A stretch of 36,882 bases of DNA, from NCBI GenBank assembly GCA_937973965.1, contig CALJJQ010000052.1, positions 1-36,882 on the forward strand, given 5' to 3'. The stretch's first letter is position 1, and the number at the start of each line of letters is the position of its first letter. The position numbers were made by a program, and so were the translations under genes. The notes below the pieces were generated by a model, which saw only the letters and a program-made list of their open reading frames with translations, ran no database searches and was not told where the DNA came from. This document shows, piece after piece, positions 6,925 through 16,006 of this stretch. This DNA comes from an uncultured Calothrix sp. (lineage in GTDB: Bacteria > Cyanobacteriota > Cyanobacteriia > Cyanobacteriales > Nostocaceae).

Positions 6925-8703
6925 ATGCAAGCACCCATTTCTGTTGGTCATATATTACAAAATCGTTATAAAATCCTTCGTATTCTTGGTCAGGGAGGAT
7001 TTGGACGCACTTATTTAGCGGAAGATACACGTCGCTTCAATGAGCTTTGTGCCATTAAGGAACTAATTCCAGTGACGACGGAAACGGGTGCTTGGGATAA
7101 GGCTAGGGAATTATTCCAACGGGAAGCAGCGATTTTATACCAGATTCAGCATCCCCAAGTTCCCCAGTTTCGAGAACGGTTTGAGGAAGATCAACGTTTA
7201 TTTTTAGTCCAAGATTATGTTCCTGGTCAAACCTATCGGACGTTACTGGAAGAGCGGAAATTGCAGGGAAAGACTTTTACCGAGATGGAAGTAGTACAAC
7301 TAATGCGGTTGTTACTACCAATTTTAGAGCATATTCACAGTCTTGGTATCATCCATCGAGATATATCTCCAGAAAATATTATTTTGAGGGAACGGGATAA
7401 TTTACCTGTATTAATCGATTTTGGTGTGGTCAAAGAATTAGCGACGAAATTACAAGCTCCCACCCAATCCGTAAATGCGACTGCTGTTGGTAAACTCGGA
7501 TACGCTCCCAGCGAGCAGATGCAAACTGGACGCGCATATGCAAGTAGTGATTTATACTCTTTAGCGGTGACGGCAATAGTATTGTTGACAGGGAAGGAAC
7601 CCCAAGAGTTGTATGATGAAACCCAAGTTGCTTGGAATTGGCAGCGTTACGCGAGGGTGAATCCCCATTTTGCCCAGATTTTGAATCGGATGTTAAGTTA
7701 TATTCCCAGCGATCGCTATCAAACCGCATCGCAGGTCATCCAAGCATTGATAGAGTTGAATCAAACTACGCCCACATTACCCGTATCTCCCCCAACACCA
7801 CCAAGTCAACCCAATCTCTCTAATTTACAAACCCTCGCGGTTGGTGCACGTCCTGACCCGATTCCACTACCAACCCCAGATCCCAATTCCTTCCAACAAC
7901 CCCATCCTGTTATACCTAATCCTAGTGATAAATCAATTTTAGATAATCCCTTGGCGGTGGGAGCGATTGGAGCGGCAGTAGTAATTTTAGCCGGTTTTGG
8001 CTCTTGGGCGATAGTTAGCTCTATCCGTAATAATGCCCGATTTCCCCAAGAAAATATACCAACTTCTCCCCAAAGCTTTCCTTCTCCAGTTATTAGCGAA
8101 CCACAAACACCTACACCCACACCCACTGTATTGGAACCAATTACTAGTAGTAAGCGTTTAAGATTCGATAGTTCGGGAATAGCTCGCGAACAAGGGACAA
8201 TTCGCGCTAACGAGACAATTGAATTTACCTTTCAGGGGACAGAGGGGGAAAGATTAACTGCGACCTTGGATCAAGTTGGCACAGTTGCCTTTACGGTACT
8301 AACACCGAGGGGAGAGCCAATTGATAGTATTGCCCGCCAAGTTACCTCCTACCAGGGTATTTTACCATTAACTGGTAGATATACGATTCAAATGAATTTA
8401 CTCCCAGGGCTTACAGAGGGGACATATAGTTTTAGCTTGTCTTTGCAAAAACCGATGCAGGATACTCCCACTCCCGTTGAACCTGAACCCACGGAAGCAC
8501 CCATAGATCAAAACCCCGTGATTCCACCAACGGATGTACCTCCCTTTCGACCGGATGTGAAGCCAAAACCTACCCCAAATCTCACTCCTGATACCCCACC
8601 AGACTTTAACAATGGTACGGTTGTCCCAACCGAACCGAGTAATAAGCAAACACCTTTGGATGAGAATATACCGACGGATAATCAGTTTGTTCCTCGTTTT
8701 TAG
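6925..8703 (+). CDS. Transmembrane Ser/Thr protein kinase with C-terminal PPC-like domain
   Basis: A 592-residue Hanks-type kinase. The kinase domain covers about residues 13-277: glycine loop 'GQGGFGRTYLAED' (22-34), catalytic Lys in 'AIKE' (K45), 'HRDISPEN' (144-151), 'DFG' (165-167) and 'GYAPSEQ' (192-198). The usual lysine of HRDxKxxN is serine here, a form I associate with many cyanobacterial kinases. A proline-rich linker (283-335) leads to one membrane segment (about 344-366). Outside it, residues about 405-508 resemble a bacterial pre-peptidase (PPC) beta-sandwich: 'SSGIAREQGTIRANETIEFTF', then 'TLDQVGTVAFTVLTP' and 'GRYTIQM'. The tail is Pro/Thr-rich. The layout suggests a sensor with an extracytoplasmic domain. 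Ligand and substrates are unknown. It is a single gene, convergent with its downstream neighbour. Confidence 0.93.
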   Translation: MQAPISVGHILQNRYKILRILGQGGFGRTYLAEDTRRFNELCAIKELIPVTTETGAWDKARELFQREAAILYQIQHPQVPQFRERFEEDQRLFLVQDYVPGQTYRTLLEERKLQGKTFTEMEVVQLMRLLLPILEHIHSLGIIHRDISPENIILRERDNLPVLIDFGVVKELATKLQAPTQSVNATAVGKLGYAPSEQMQTGRAYASSDLYSLAVTAIVLLTGKEPQELYDETQVAWNWQRYARVNPHFAQILNRMLSYIPSDRYQTASQVIQALIELNQTTPTLPVSPPTPPSQPNLSNLQTLAVGARPDPIPLPTPDPNSFQQPHPVIPNPSDKSILDNPLAVGAIGAAVVILAGFGSWAIVSSIRNNARFPQENIPTSPQSFPSPVISEPQTPTPTPTVLEPITSSKRLRFDSSGIAREQGTIRANETIEFTFQGTEGERLTATLDQVGTVAFTVLTPRGEPIDSIARQVTSYQGILPLTGRYTIQMNLLPGLTEGTYSFSLSLQKPMQDTPTPVEPEPTEAPIDQNPVIPPTDVPPFRPDVKPKPTPNLTPDTPPDFNNGTVVPTEPSNKQTPLDENIPTDNQFVPRF

Positions 8704-8771
8704 CTTTCGCTGACATAACTTATTGATTTATCGGGGAGTCTTACAATTCTACACTCTAATTCAGCAATGCC

Positions 8772-10076
8772 TCAACCGAAGCTATCACTTGTATACATGA
8801 AACTTCCGGTATCACCAACCAGCATGAGGTTACTATCTTCGCTGTCGATGTTGAAGGTATTACTAGTAATTCCACGATGGAGAATTTGGACCAGTTGACG
8901 GGGGTTGAGGGATTCTAATTCCACATAGTTTCCCGCTTCCAACCATTGTTTCTCTTCGGGAAGGAGATTTTGCTGTATTTCTAGGGGTAGGGTTTTTGCT
9001 GCTGCTGCGTAATGAGATGAGGATTGAATGACCATTCCCCGTTTTTTGTTCAGGACTTGACGGGGTGTAATACCAATATCTGTGATGAGTAAGTTAGTAT
9101 TGGCAAACCAGTCGGGGTCGGTGGTAAGTTGGTGGGGAAGGGTGATTCCGGAAGGGGTGCAATCGTGTAAGGCGTAGATTTTGAGGTCGGGATTGCGTCG
9201 CAGCATTTGCATGGTGGTAGCAAAAATATTTTGAGGATATCTATCTATACTGAGGATGGCGCAGTTATGTTCAAAGTGGAAATTATTGGCAATCAGAAAT
9301 TGAGCGATATCTGCGCGATCGCAAACTATTAATCGGTCGAAACTGTAAGCGGTGACATCGGGGTTGATATTGGCTGGTGCTAGGGTTTGGATTGGGGGTG
9401 GGAGGATTTTTGGGTTTGTACCGTTAATTTCTTGCCAACGATTTAACCATGTTTGCAGTTGGGAGGGGTTAATGATAAATTCTTCTGGTAATTCGGTTTG
9501 GTTGATTGGTCTGTAGCCAAGATAGATGGATAGCATTCCTAAGCAGACGGCAATCACAAAGAGGGGGAAGGATTTAAATGCAAATAAGCTGAAGAATCCG
9601 CCAATGATGAGGATGATAAATCCGAGTGTTTTTAAGTTACCAGCACTTTGTTTACGACTTTTTTTGTTTAATTTTGGAGATTGGGTGTTTTGAAATAATT
9701 TGAATATCCACCAGATATTATACAGAATAATCACGATATAGAAGGCACTTGCACCGATAATAGTTGAGAGAATACCACCAACAAATCCGGGTGTCCAAAT
9801 CAAGAAAAACAGGTACAGACAACCAAAGGCTTTACCATCAAAAGATTTGGATTTGAGACGATTATCTAATAGGTAAAATAATTGTTTTTCCGTAAAAAAT
9901 AAGCTATTATTAACGGAAATATCCGCTAAAACTTTGGCAAAAAATGGGTCGGTTATTTTCAATTCTCCCATTGCGGTAGGTTCAAAGGCAAAGGGATGAT
10001 TACAGTTTTTACATCTACCTTGATTAGCAGTTCTATCCTGGAGATTATTGTCCGTTCCACAGTTGATGCATTTCAT
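8772..10076 (-). CDS. Zinc-ribbon membrane protein with C-terminal Toprim-like region, function unknown
   Basis: A 434-residue protein. Residues 3-25 form a zinc ribbon (C3-x2-C6 ... C22-x2-C25). Two hydrophobic blocks, about 84-127 and 150-188, suggest around four membrane helices. The cytosolic C-terminal region (about 245-350) shows 'FDRLIVCDRADIAQFLI', a following strand 'NCAILSIDRYPQN', and 'LKIYALHDCTPSGITLPHQL', then 'LLITDIGITPRQ'. The last motifs recall the acidic strand and D-x-D/P-x-G turn of Toprim-fold proteins such as topoisomerase VI-A, but the match is weak. I do not know a characterised homologue. The gene stands alone, convergent with the kinase gene 68 bases away. Confidence 0.8.
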   Translation of the reverse strand: MKCINCGTDNNLQDRTANQGRCKNCNHPFAFEPTAMGELKITDPFFAKVLADISVNNSLFFTEKQLFYLLDNRLKSKSFDGKAFGCLYLFFLIWTPGFVGGILSTIIGASAFYIVIILYNIWWIFKLFQNTQSPKLNKKSRKQSAGNLKTLGFIILIIGGFFSLFAFKSFPLFVIAVCLGMLSIYLGYRPINQTELPEEFIINPSQLQTWLNRWQEINGTNPKILPPPIQTLAPANINPDVTAYSFDRLIVCDRADIAQFLIANNFHFEHNCAILSIDRYPQNIFATTMQMLRRNPDLKIYALHDCTPSGITLPHQLTTDPDWFANTNLLITDIGITPRQVLNKKRGMVIQSSSHYAAAAKTLPLEIQQNLLPEEKQWLEAGNYVELESLNPRQLVQILHRGITSNTFNIDSEDSNLMLVGDTGSFMYTSDSFG

Positions 10077-10479
10077 GGGATTTTGGATTTTGAATTACTT
10101 AGGGCTAGCTGGAAAATAGTCAGACTTTCATCTTGTAAGGTGTTGAGGCTACTTGGGCTGAAAAAAATTGCAAATACATGGATATATAAAAATTTCAAAC
10201 CTTGCATTTGTAATTTTTTGGGTCTTTTGAAAAGTGCAAGGGGAAAGCTTAAAAATATTCCCTGTACAGACGCAAGATGTCGCGTCTCTCCCTCTTCCCT
10301 ACCCCTACTAAAAGACTTTTACAGCAGACCCTACTTATTATTTGTGAAGCAGCATAGAAGTTTTCTTTCTATTCCCTACTCCCTGTTCCCTAATCCCTAA
10401 AAACTTTAGGGGTTTATGAGAAATCCGGGATTAGATAATTAATTGATTGATTCTGTCTCCTGTCTCCTTTTTACTCCTT
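10077..10479. other. Intergenic region with a degenerate REP palindrome
   Basis: This 403-bp spacer separates two minus-strand genes. A plus-strand frame entering from the antisense of the upstream gene has no protein-like features. The region contains a degenerate REP copy (10264-10291) and a CCCTACTCCCTGTTCCC tract (10374-10390), which is the reverse complement of the GGGAGTAGGG repeat family. Confidence 0.5.
10264..10291. repeat. Degenerate 28-bp REP palindrome
   Basis: The 28 bases match the form GTAGAGACGCGA-N4-TCGCGTCTCTAC with four differences from its closest relative at 11785. It belongs to the same family as the perfect copies around the RAYT gene at 22.4-23.1 kb. Confidence 0.6.
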
Positions 10480-11667
10480 TTAAATAACTTGATTTGCTAA
10501 TAACACACTGTAATCTTCTCTTTGACGAATTAAACGATGTTGCTGATTTGTGAGTAATACCTCTGCTGGTCGGGGACGGTGTAAAAAGTGGGATGACATG
10601 GCATAACCGTAAGCACCCACATCTAAAATTGCGATCGCATCACCAATTTTGAGTTTTGGCAGTTGACAGTTTCTACCCAAATAATCCCGCGAATAGGTGG
10701 TGTTGCCACACACATCTGTGGTGTAAAGCGGTGATGAATCCTCTTCTTGACAGACGCGAATCTCCCTGTAACCTCCATGTACGGAAGGAACTGACAGATT
10801 GGCAACGGTTGTATCAACCCCCAAAATCTGTTTATCACCCTGCCATTTAACAGACACAACTTTTGTAAATAAATATGCACATCCTGCGATCGCAGCTCGT
10901 CCTGGCTCGATAATTAAATTTACTGGGTATGTTAGGTTGGCCATTTTTTGACTAATTTGACCGCCGAAGATTTGCCAATCAAAGCTAACCTGGTCGTGGT
11001 GGTAAGGATAGCCAAATCCACCCCCAAAATCTAAATATTGCCAATCGGGTAACAGTTGGGCTGCGGTAATTACTTTATCGATCACTTCAGTAAATGCAGT
11101 TGTGGCATTTGTCCCGGTTCCGCGATAGAAATGTAAACCCCTAATTTCACATCCATAGGCTTTTGCAAGGGCTACTGCATCCTCAAATTCCCTGGGATGG
11201 ACACCAATCCGACTGTCCCCCGTAATTTCCGGTAAATTTAAACGTAAACCTAAATTCCAAGTCCCAGCAGCAGACGGATATCGGGTTTGAATTGTTTGAC
11301 AACATAACTCTAACTGGTTCAAACTATCCAGGTTCAGAGTTTTTATCCCCCAATCTAAAACCTGTTCCATCTCCTGTTGATTTAAATTGCTACCGGAATA
11401 AACTATCCCCTCCGGTGCAACACCCGCTTTTAAACCCAGATAAATGTCTCCCGGTGTATTTGCGTGTAAACCCCAACCCGCATCTGTGAAGATTTTCAAC
11501 AAATTAATATTGCCATTGGTGACAGCCGCAAAGTGAAATTGGGTACGGTGATAGGGAATCGCTGTTGTGATGTGATTAATTGTTTTTTGCAAGCGATCGC
11601 CGTCATAAACGTATAGTGGAGAACCATAGGTTGACAGTAATTCCCCGATTAAATCTGGAGAAATCAT
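10480..11667 (-). CDS. Diaminopimelate/ornithine decarboxylase-like protein lacking catalytic Lys and Cys
   Basis: A 395-residue protein of the fold-type III PLP decarboxylase family (LysA/ODC/alanine racemase-like). Recognisable motifs are 'TPGDIYLGLKAG' (71-82), 'GLHFYRGTGTN' (177-187, equivalent to HFHVGSG), 'DFGGGFGYPY' (213-222, the phosphate-binding glycine loop), 'EPGRAAIAG' (254-262) and 'DVGAYGYAMSSHF' (349-361). The PLP-lysine motif, normally Y-A-x-K-[AT]-N-x-N, reads 'FAAVTNGN' (46-53): the lysine position is V49. The catalytic cysteine motif G-P-x-C-E-S-x-D reads 'GNTTYSRD' (321-328). Both catalytic residues therefore look replaced although the scaffold is complete, with no frameshift or truncation. 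It may be a non-enzymatic PLP- or metabolite-binding paralogue. A classical LysA is presumably elsewhere in the genome. Confidence 0.85.
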   Translation of the reverse strand: MISPDLIGELLSTYGSPLYVYDGDRLQKTINHITTAIPYHRTQFHFAAVTNGNINLLKIFTDAGWGLHANTPGDIYLGLKAGVAPEGIVYSGSNLNQQEMEQVLDWGIKTLNLDSLNQLELCCQTIQTRYPSAAGTWNLGLRLNLPEITGDSRIGVHPREFEDAVALAKAYGCEIRGLHFYRGTGTNATTAFTEVIDKVITAAQLLPDWQYLDFGGGFGYPYHHDQVSFDWQIFGGQISQKMANLTYPVNLIIEPGRAAIAGCAYLFTKVVSVKWQGDKQILGVDTTVANLSVPSVHGGYREIRVCQEEDSSPLYTTDVCGNTTYSRDYLGRNCQLPKLKIGDAIAILDVGAYGYAMSSHFLHRPRPAEVLLTNQQHRLIRQREDYSVLLANQVI

Positions 11668-11784
11668 ACATGAAAGTATAAATTACAAAGTCGTAAGTAT
11701 AACGTCATTAATCTAGCACTTCCACCTGTGAAATTTTTTGTATACCTCAAAACTAATTTGAAAATAGGGAGTGGGGAGTAGGGA

Positions 11785-11812
11785 GTAGAAACGTGACATG
11801 TCGCGTCTGTAC
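11785..11812. repeat. Degenerate 28-bp REP palindrome
   Basis: It reads as GTAGAaACGtGACATGTCGCGTCTgTAC in two halves, with three differences (lower case) from a perfect palindrome of the RAYT-associated family. It directly follows a GGGAGTAGGGAGTAG tract. Confidence 0.7.
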
Positions 11813-12358
11813 TGCAATCAGTTTTAATACTTCAAACTGCTGAATACTGGTTAACAGTCAACCATCAACAAATCGCAAGGGAAATATATCAGCGTGCGAA
11901 GTATACACGTTCAACGGAGTCAGTTTAACATCTGTTGAACAGTTGTATATGTTGTATACCTATACCTACGTAAACATTTACCACATCATCAAAATCTGCT
12001 GGAATGAAGAAGATTTATACATAGGTGAAACAACATTAAAGATAGGGAAAAATCAACAATTCAATGCATCTTTAATATCAGTAATGGTTAATTTATACAG
12101 TGTTTCAGTGCTTTTACTGATGGGGAACAAAATCGTAAATGTTACATTCATTGTTGAACTTTCCAGATGTTTTGGTGCTTGCAGAAGGCAAGATACTGAA
12201 GCAAGTGATTCCCTAACCACAGAGCAAACACAAATACACATTCAAAACCAGAGGGAGTCAGAAAAACCTCAAATCGAATCAGTTCAAAGCCACTTACTGA
12301 GATATATGTGTACAGAGAAAATTCAAACAAGCTATTACGGGTTGAAGTCATGTATTTG

Positions 12359-12382
12359 TTGTCAACAGTTAACTGTTAACAA
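12359..12382. repeat. 24-bp near-palindrome of GTTAACAGTTAAC type
   Basis: TTGTCAACAGTT (12359-12370) pairs with AACTGTTAACAA (12371-12382) with one mismatch. The core resembles the stem at 4705-4733. There is no T-tract of note, so its role as terminator or protein-binding site is undecided. Confidence 0.55.
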
Positions 12383-12528
12383 TCCGTAATTATTGACACA
12401 ATGATTTTTAGCTGATGTCAGTAACTTCGCCCCTAAATTTTATATGTACACATAGTATCAAGCTTCGCAGATAGCCCAATAATGAATCAGGTTGCAGATA
12501 CCCTATCAGTAGAACTTAGGATGAATAT

Positions 12529-12553
12529 TTGACTGTCAATAATTGACGGTCAA
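12529..12553. promoter_or_regulatory. Candidate operator: two 11-bp palindromes TTGACNGTCAA
   Basis: TTGACTGTCAA (12529-12539) and TTGACGGTCAA (12543-12553) are each perfect palindromes around one central base, and are separated by TAA. The whole 25-bp block is also nearly symmetric. It lies about 200 bp before the first gene of the surface locus. The arrangement is typical of a site for two dimers of a helix-turn-helix regulator. The regulator is not identified and no promoter was assigned. Confidence 0.4.
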
Positions 12554-12751
12554 TAGGATTTTTGGTTTCCATAATTCTAACTTGCAATTATAGAGGTAAT
12601 CGAACAATTGTGAGGTTTAATTATGAAGTTCAAGGACTGTAAAAGCTTGATGTAGAGAATTCACTGATGTCCCCATCAGGAGTTAAAAAATAAAAAATCT
12701 TACGTCGAACGCAAGATTAATTACAAAGAAAACTAAAAATTAAACGCAATT

Positions 12752-15283
12752 ATGTCACACTCACGTCAATCTGTCAAATTTTTCCCTGAATTATATCGCT
12801 CGTTGCTAGCAACAGCATTGATTACAAATGGTATTTTCCAGTTTATTGCACCGGTAATTGCGGAAGGAACCCGTGCTGGTGAATCCATTAGTAACACTGC
12901 AACTGCAACCTACGAAGACCCCCTTGACCCAAATACGAAAATCAATGCGACATCGAATACGGTTGTTGTCACCGTTGCAGAGGTTGCTGGTATTACCGTC
13001 ACCGGAAGTGGTACAACCTTCAGAGAAGATTTAAATAATAACGGTCAGGCTAACGTTGGTGATACTGTTTACTACAACTACACCGTAACTAACGTTGGTA
13101 ATGACCCGACTCGAATCCGGATTCCGGAAGCTGTGAAGGTGACAGGTCCAGGTCAAGCAGGAAAACCTGAATATAGTTTGGATGGGGGTGCTACCTGGAC
13201 TCCAATATCTGGAAGTGAATATATTTCTGATTCAATTCCCGTCAACGGTTCGATTTTAGTCCGTGTACCGGTTACTGTGGCTGCGGGAGCGCGAACTAAC
13301 GATATTATTAACGTTACCTTGGGTGATACTCCAGGGGATGCACAAAACCAACTGCGTGACCCCAATGGTGGTGACGTGTATACGGTGGATAACCCGGATG
13401 GTACTCCTGGTGAAGTTAATGGTTCACCTGTGAATGGAGTTCGGGAAGCAAGCGCAACCCAAAGAATTACCGTAGACCAAGCAGTGAAGACCTATGCATT
13501 GGCAACGGTTCTCAAGGTGCGTAATAATTATGATAATGCCGGAACACCTGCTATTGATGATGATAAATTAACCTACGGCTTAAGTTTGCGGGTAGAATTG
13601 AATGACCCGACAGGTAATGGGATTACTCCTGCTCCCTTAGCGGGAACGACAGTGAAGGGTTTAACTGGAAATAGAATTTTAGTTTCCGATGCGATTCCCA
13701 AGGACACAGAATTAGCAGCAATTCCCACACCTCCCCCTGGTTGGCAGGTAGTATACACAACTGACGCTGTATCTGTAAATGCCAATGCTGCAACTTGGAC
13801 AACCACACCTCCTGCAAATTTAGCAACTGTCACCCGTGTTGGTTTTGTTAATGACCCGAATGTCGTCACTGCTGTAGCACCTGGTCAAACGGTGAGTGGG
13901 TTTAATGTACAGGTGAAGGTGAGAACTGGTCAAACAGCACCTTTAACTGTGAATAATATTGCTCAGTTATTTGGTCAAACTGCGGGTGTACCGACCGTGG
14001 ATAACAATAGTGATGGAATTCCCGATAATCAGGTTTATGATGAATCTGGTGACCAAAATCCCAGCAATTACGACGGTAATAATCTTCCTCCCGGTGCTGT
14101 GGATGCAAATGGTGATGGAATCCCCGATAATACACCCACTGTAACGGATGGGTTTATTGATAATCCGACTGAGTTAAACAATACGGGAATTGATACGGGT
14201 AACAATAACACTGGTGTGGGACCTGGTGGTGAAGCAAACTCCTTTGTAATTGAGGTTCCCCAGGATAATGCAGTCTTGAATGGACCCGAACGGACTCCAG
14301 ATGCGATTGGACCGACCAACAACAATGATGATTTTACGAATAAGTCGTCCCTAGTTCCGGAAGATAAGAAACCTGGTGATACCCTCGACCCATCTCCAGT
14401 AACGTTTACTAATACCGTCAGAAATAGTGGTGCAAATCCCAATAATATTTCCTTGTTACCGACACCACCTGCTAACCCAGCAGATTTACCAGCAGGAACA
14501 ACGGTGACAATTACTTATGGTCAGCAATCCAAGACCTATACTTGGGATGGAACAGCGTTTAATAATCCCACCGATTACATCACTATTCCGAATTTAGCTC
14601 CCGGTGCGCAGGTGAATTACGGGGTGGAGGTGAATTTACCACCAGGAACACCACTTTCCACTGACTTGGATACAAACACACCAGATCCAAATGATTTAGT
14701 AGGTGGTTTCCCCGTACCCATCACTACTTTCATTGACGATGGTACCCCTGGTTTCAACAATGAACCGAATAATATTACCATTAACCGGGTATATACAGGT
14801 TTCCTACGAATGGTGAAAGAATCCCGTGTCTTACCTGGAACAGGACCTGCGGTACGTGCTGAAGACCGGGAATTTAGCAGCAATCCGAAAATACCTGCAC
14901 CTGGTAATATTATCGAGTATCGTATCCGTTATACTAATATTTCCGAGGCGGAATCGGGTACGGGTAACAGAATTCTCCGCGCTGACAAGGTGGTAATTAC
15001 GGAGGATGGAACCCTCAGTACAACACCCGGTGATGGTAAGAATAACTGGGCTAAGGATAATGATGGTAATGGTCAAATTGATACCAGTAATGTAGTTGGT
15101 TCCGCGAGGGATTCCGGTGCTGCGACGATTCAATTCTACAGTGGAGCTACTGGTGCTAATCTTTCGATTGACCAAACGGGAACAACTGCTGATACTGATG
15201 TGAGTAAGTATGTGAATACTGTTACTAATCCTGTTGCTCCTGGTGAACAGCGTCAGTTTGTTTTCCAACGGAAGGTTAATTGA
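12752..15283 (+). CDS. Large secreted DUF11-domain surface protein
   Basis: An 843-residue exported protein. The signal peptide has a hydrophobic core at about 18-36 with a likely cut after 'APVIA' (residue 37). A DUF11-type beta-sandwich follows at about 80-190: 'NNNGQANVGDTVYYNYTVTN', then 'YSLDGGATW' and 'SILVRVPVTV'. Further Ig-like regions fill the rest, including 'PVTFTNTVRNSGANPNNISL' and 'NIIEYRIRYTNIS'. Three Asp/Asn-rich loops resemble calcium-binding motifs: 'DNNSDGIPDN' (about 417), 'DANGDGIPDN' (about 451) and 'DNDGNGQID' (about 769). There is no C-terminal membrane helix or LPxTG; the protein ends in a beta-strand-like 'QRQFVFQRKVN'. DUF11 proteins are typically cell-surface or S-layer-like. 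Its role as an adhesin or sheath component is inferred. Confidence 0.85.
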   Translation: MSHSRQSVKFFPELYRSLLATALITNGIFQFIAPVIAEGTRAGESISNTATATYEDPLDPNTKINATSNTVVVTVAEVAGITVTGSGTTFREDLNNNGQANVGDTVYYNYTVTNVGNDPTRIRIPEAVKVTGPGQAGKPEYSLDGGATWTPISGSEYISDSIPVNGSILVRVPVTVAAGARTNDIINVTLGDTPGDAQNQLRDPNGGDVYTVDNPDGTPGEVNGSPVNGVREASATQRITVDQAVKTYALATVLKVRNNYDNAGTPAIDDDKLTYGLSLRVELNDPTGNGITPAPLAGTTVKGLTGNRILVSDAIPKDTELAAIPTPPPGWQVVYTTDAVSVNANAATWTTTPPANLATVTRVGFVNDPNVVTAVAPGQTVSGFNVQVKVRTGQTAPLTVNNIAQLFGQTAGVPTVDNNSDGIPDNQVYDESGDQNPSNYDGNNLPPGAVDANGDGIPDNTPTVTDGFIDNPTELNNTGIDTGNNNTGVGPGGEANSFVIEVPQDNAVLNGPERTPDAIGPTNNNDDFTNKSSLVPEDKKPGDTLDPSPVTFTNTVRNSGANPNNISLLPTPPANPADLPAGTTVTITYGQQSKTYTWDGTAFNNPTDYITIPNLAPGAQVNYGVEVNLPPGTPLSTDLDTNTPDPNDLVGGFPVPITTFIDDGTPGFNNEPNNITINRVYTGFLRMVKESRVLPGTGPAVRAEDREFSSNPKIPAPGNIIEYRIRYTNISEAESGTGNRILRADKVVITEDGTLSTTPGDGKNNWAKDNDGNGQIDTSNVVGSARDSGAATIQFYSGATGANLSIDQTGTTADTDVSKYVNTVTNPVAPGEQRQFVFQRKVN

Positions 15284-15448
15284 TTTTGGATTTTAGATTA
15301 GGAGTCGATTTATATTCTATTGGTGAAGTTGACAAAATCTAAATCATGGAAGTCGGGTTTTACCGATATTTTTTGGAAATAACTCGACTTTCCATTCTAT
15401 GACGGTAGATAGAGTTGTTTCGACTTATTTAGTTTTGAGGTTTTAATT

Positions 15449-16006
15449 ATGAAAAAATTGACGATTGCGGTGTTTGCTGGAGCAGCATTATTATTGCCAT
15501 TTTCTGGTGTGATTGGTGGGGTTCCCTTTGGAGGTGAGACAAATGCGATCGCGCAGAATGTGCAAAAGCAATCAATGCTGAAGTTGGAATTGACTGCGGA
15601 GAAACAAGTTTTAACTCAGGATGTTCAAGGTAAAACGAAAACCTCCTGGGAACCTCTTCAAGGTCGAGTGACTGTTCAACCGGGGGATATGTTGCGATAC
15701 ACGATTACAGGTGCAAATCAGAGCGATCGCGCAGTGAAAAATCTGACGTTTAATCAACCTATTCCCAAGGGGATGGTGTTTGTACTTAAATCTGCGAATG
15801 CTAATACTAACGCCAAAATTACCTACAGTATTGATGGGGGACGGTCATTTGTGGAAAACCCGACGGTGAAGGTGAAACTTGCGAACGGGAAGGTGGAGGA
15901 AAAACCTGCACCAGCAGAAGTATATACCCATATTCGCTGGAATTTTCCCAATGCGATCGCAGCTAAAAGTGATGTGAAGGGAAGTTATCAGTTAAGGGTT
16001 CGGTAA
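15449..16006 (+). CDS. Small secreted DUF11-like protein
   Basis: A 185-residue exported protein, 165 bases after the large surface gene. The signal peptide is clear ('MKKLTIAVFAGAALLLPFSG') with a probable cut after 'NAIA' (residue 35). The mature part is one DUF11-like sandwich: 'VTVQPGDMLRYTITGANQSDRAVKNLTFNQPIPKGM' split at about 74-110, 'YSIDGGRSF' at about 126, and the end 'YQLRVR'. The same 'YS(I/L)DGG' and final basic beta-strand appear in its large neighbour. GAGG at 15437-15440 is a well-placed ribosome binding site. It could be a minor subunit or initiator that pairs with the larger DUF11 proteins. That role is inference. Confidence 0.8.
   Translation: MKKLTIAVFAGAALLLPFSGVIGGVPFGGETNAIAQNVQKQSMLKLELTAEKQVLTQDVQGKTKTSWEPLQGRVTVQPGDMLRYTITGANQSDRAVKNLTFNQPIPKGMVFVLKSANANTNAKITYSIDGGRSFVENPTVKVKLANGKVEEKPAPAEVYTHIRWNFPNAIAAKSDVKGSYQLRVR

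Larger units (their letters stand above)
11668..12751. other. Long upstream region of the surface-protein locus
   Basis: About 1.1 kb between the divergent decarboxylase-like gene and the first surface-protein gene. It contains a GGGAGTAGGG tract and a REP copy (11785-11812), a 24-bp near-palindrome (12359-12382) and a double palindrome TTGACNGTCAA (12529-12553). A plus-strand frame of 148 codons (11943-12389) has no ribosome binding site, no recognisable motif and unusual composition, so it is not called as a gene. Long 5' regulatory regions fit the large surface genes that follow. Confidence 0.5.

Noticed and set aside
9996-10400. 134-codon plus-strand ORF
   Set aside because: Its first part is antisense to the zinc-ribbon codons of the real gene, and the rest runs through a degenerate REP and a CTCCCT tract.
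11943-12389. 148-codon plus-strand ORF upstream of the surface locus
   Set aside because: No ribosome binding site, no recognisable domain, odd composition (Tyr/Cys-rich scattered), and it ends within a palindromic spacer. More likely chance in AT-rich DNA.
13153-15268. Several minus-strand ORFs opposite the DUF11 genes
   Set aside because: They are antisense frames of repetitive Thr/Asn/Gly/Pro-rich coding sequence with no independent features.
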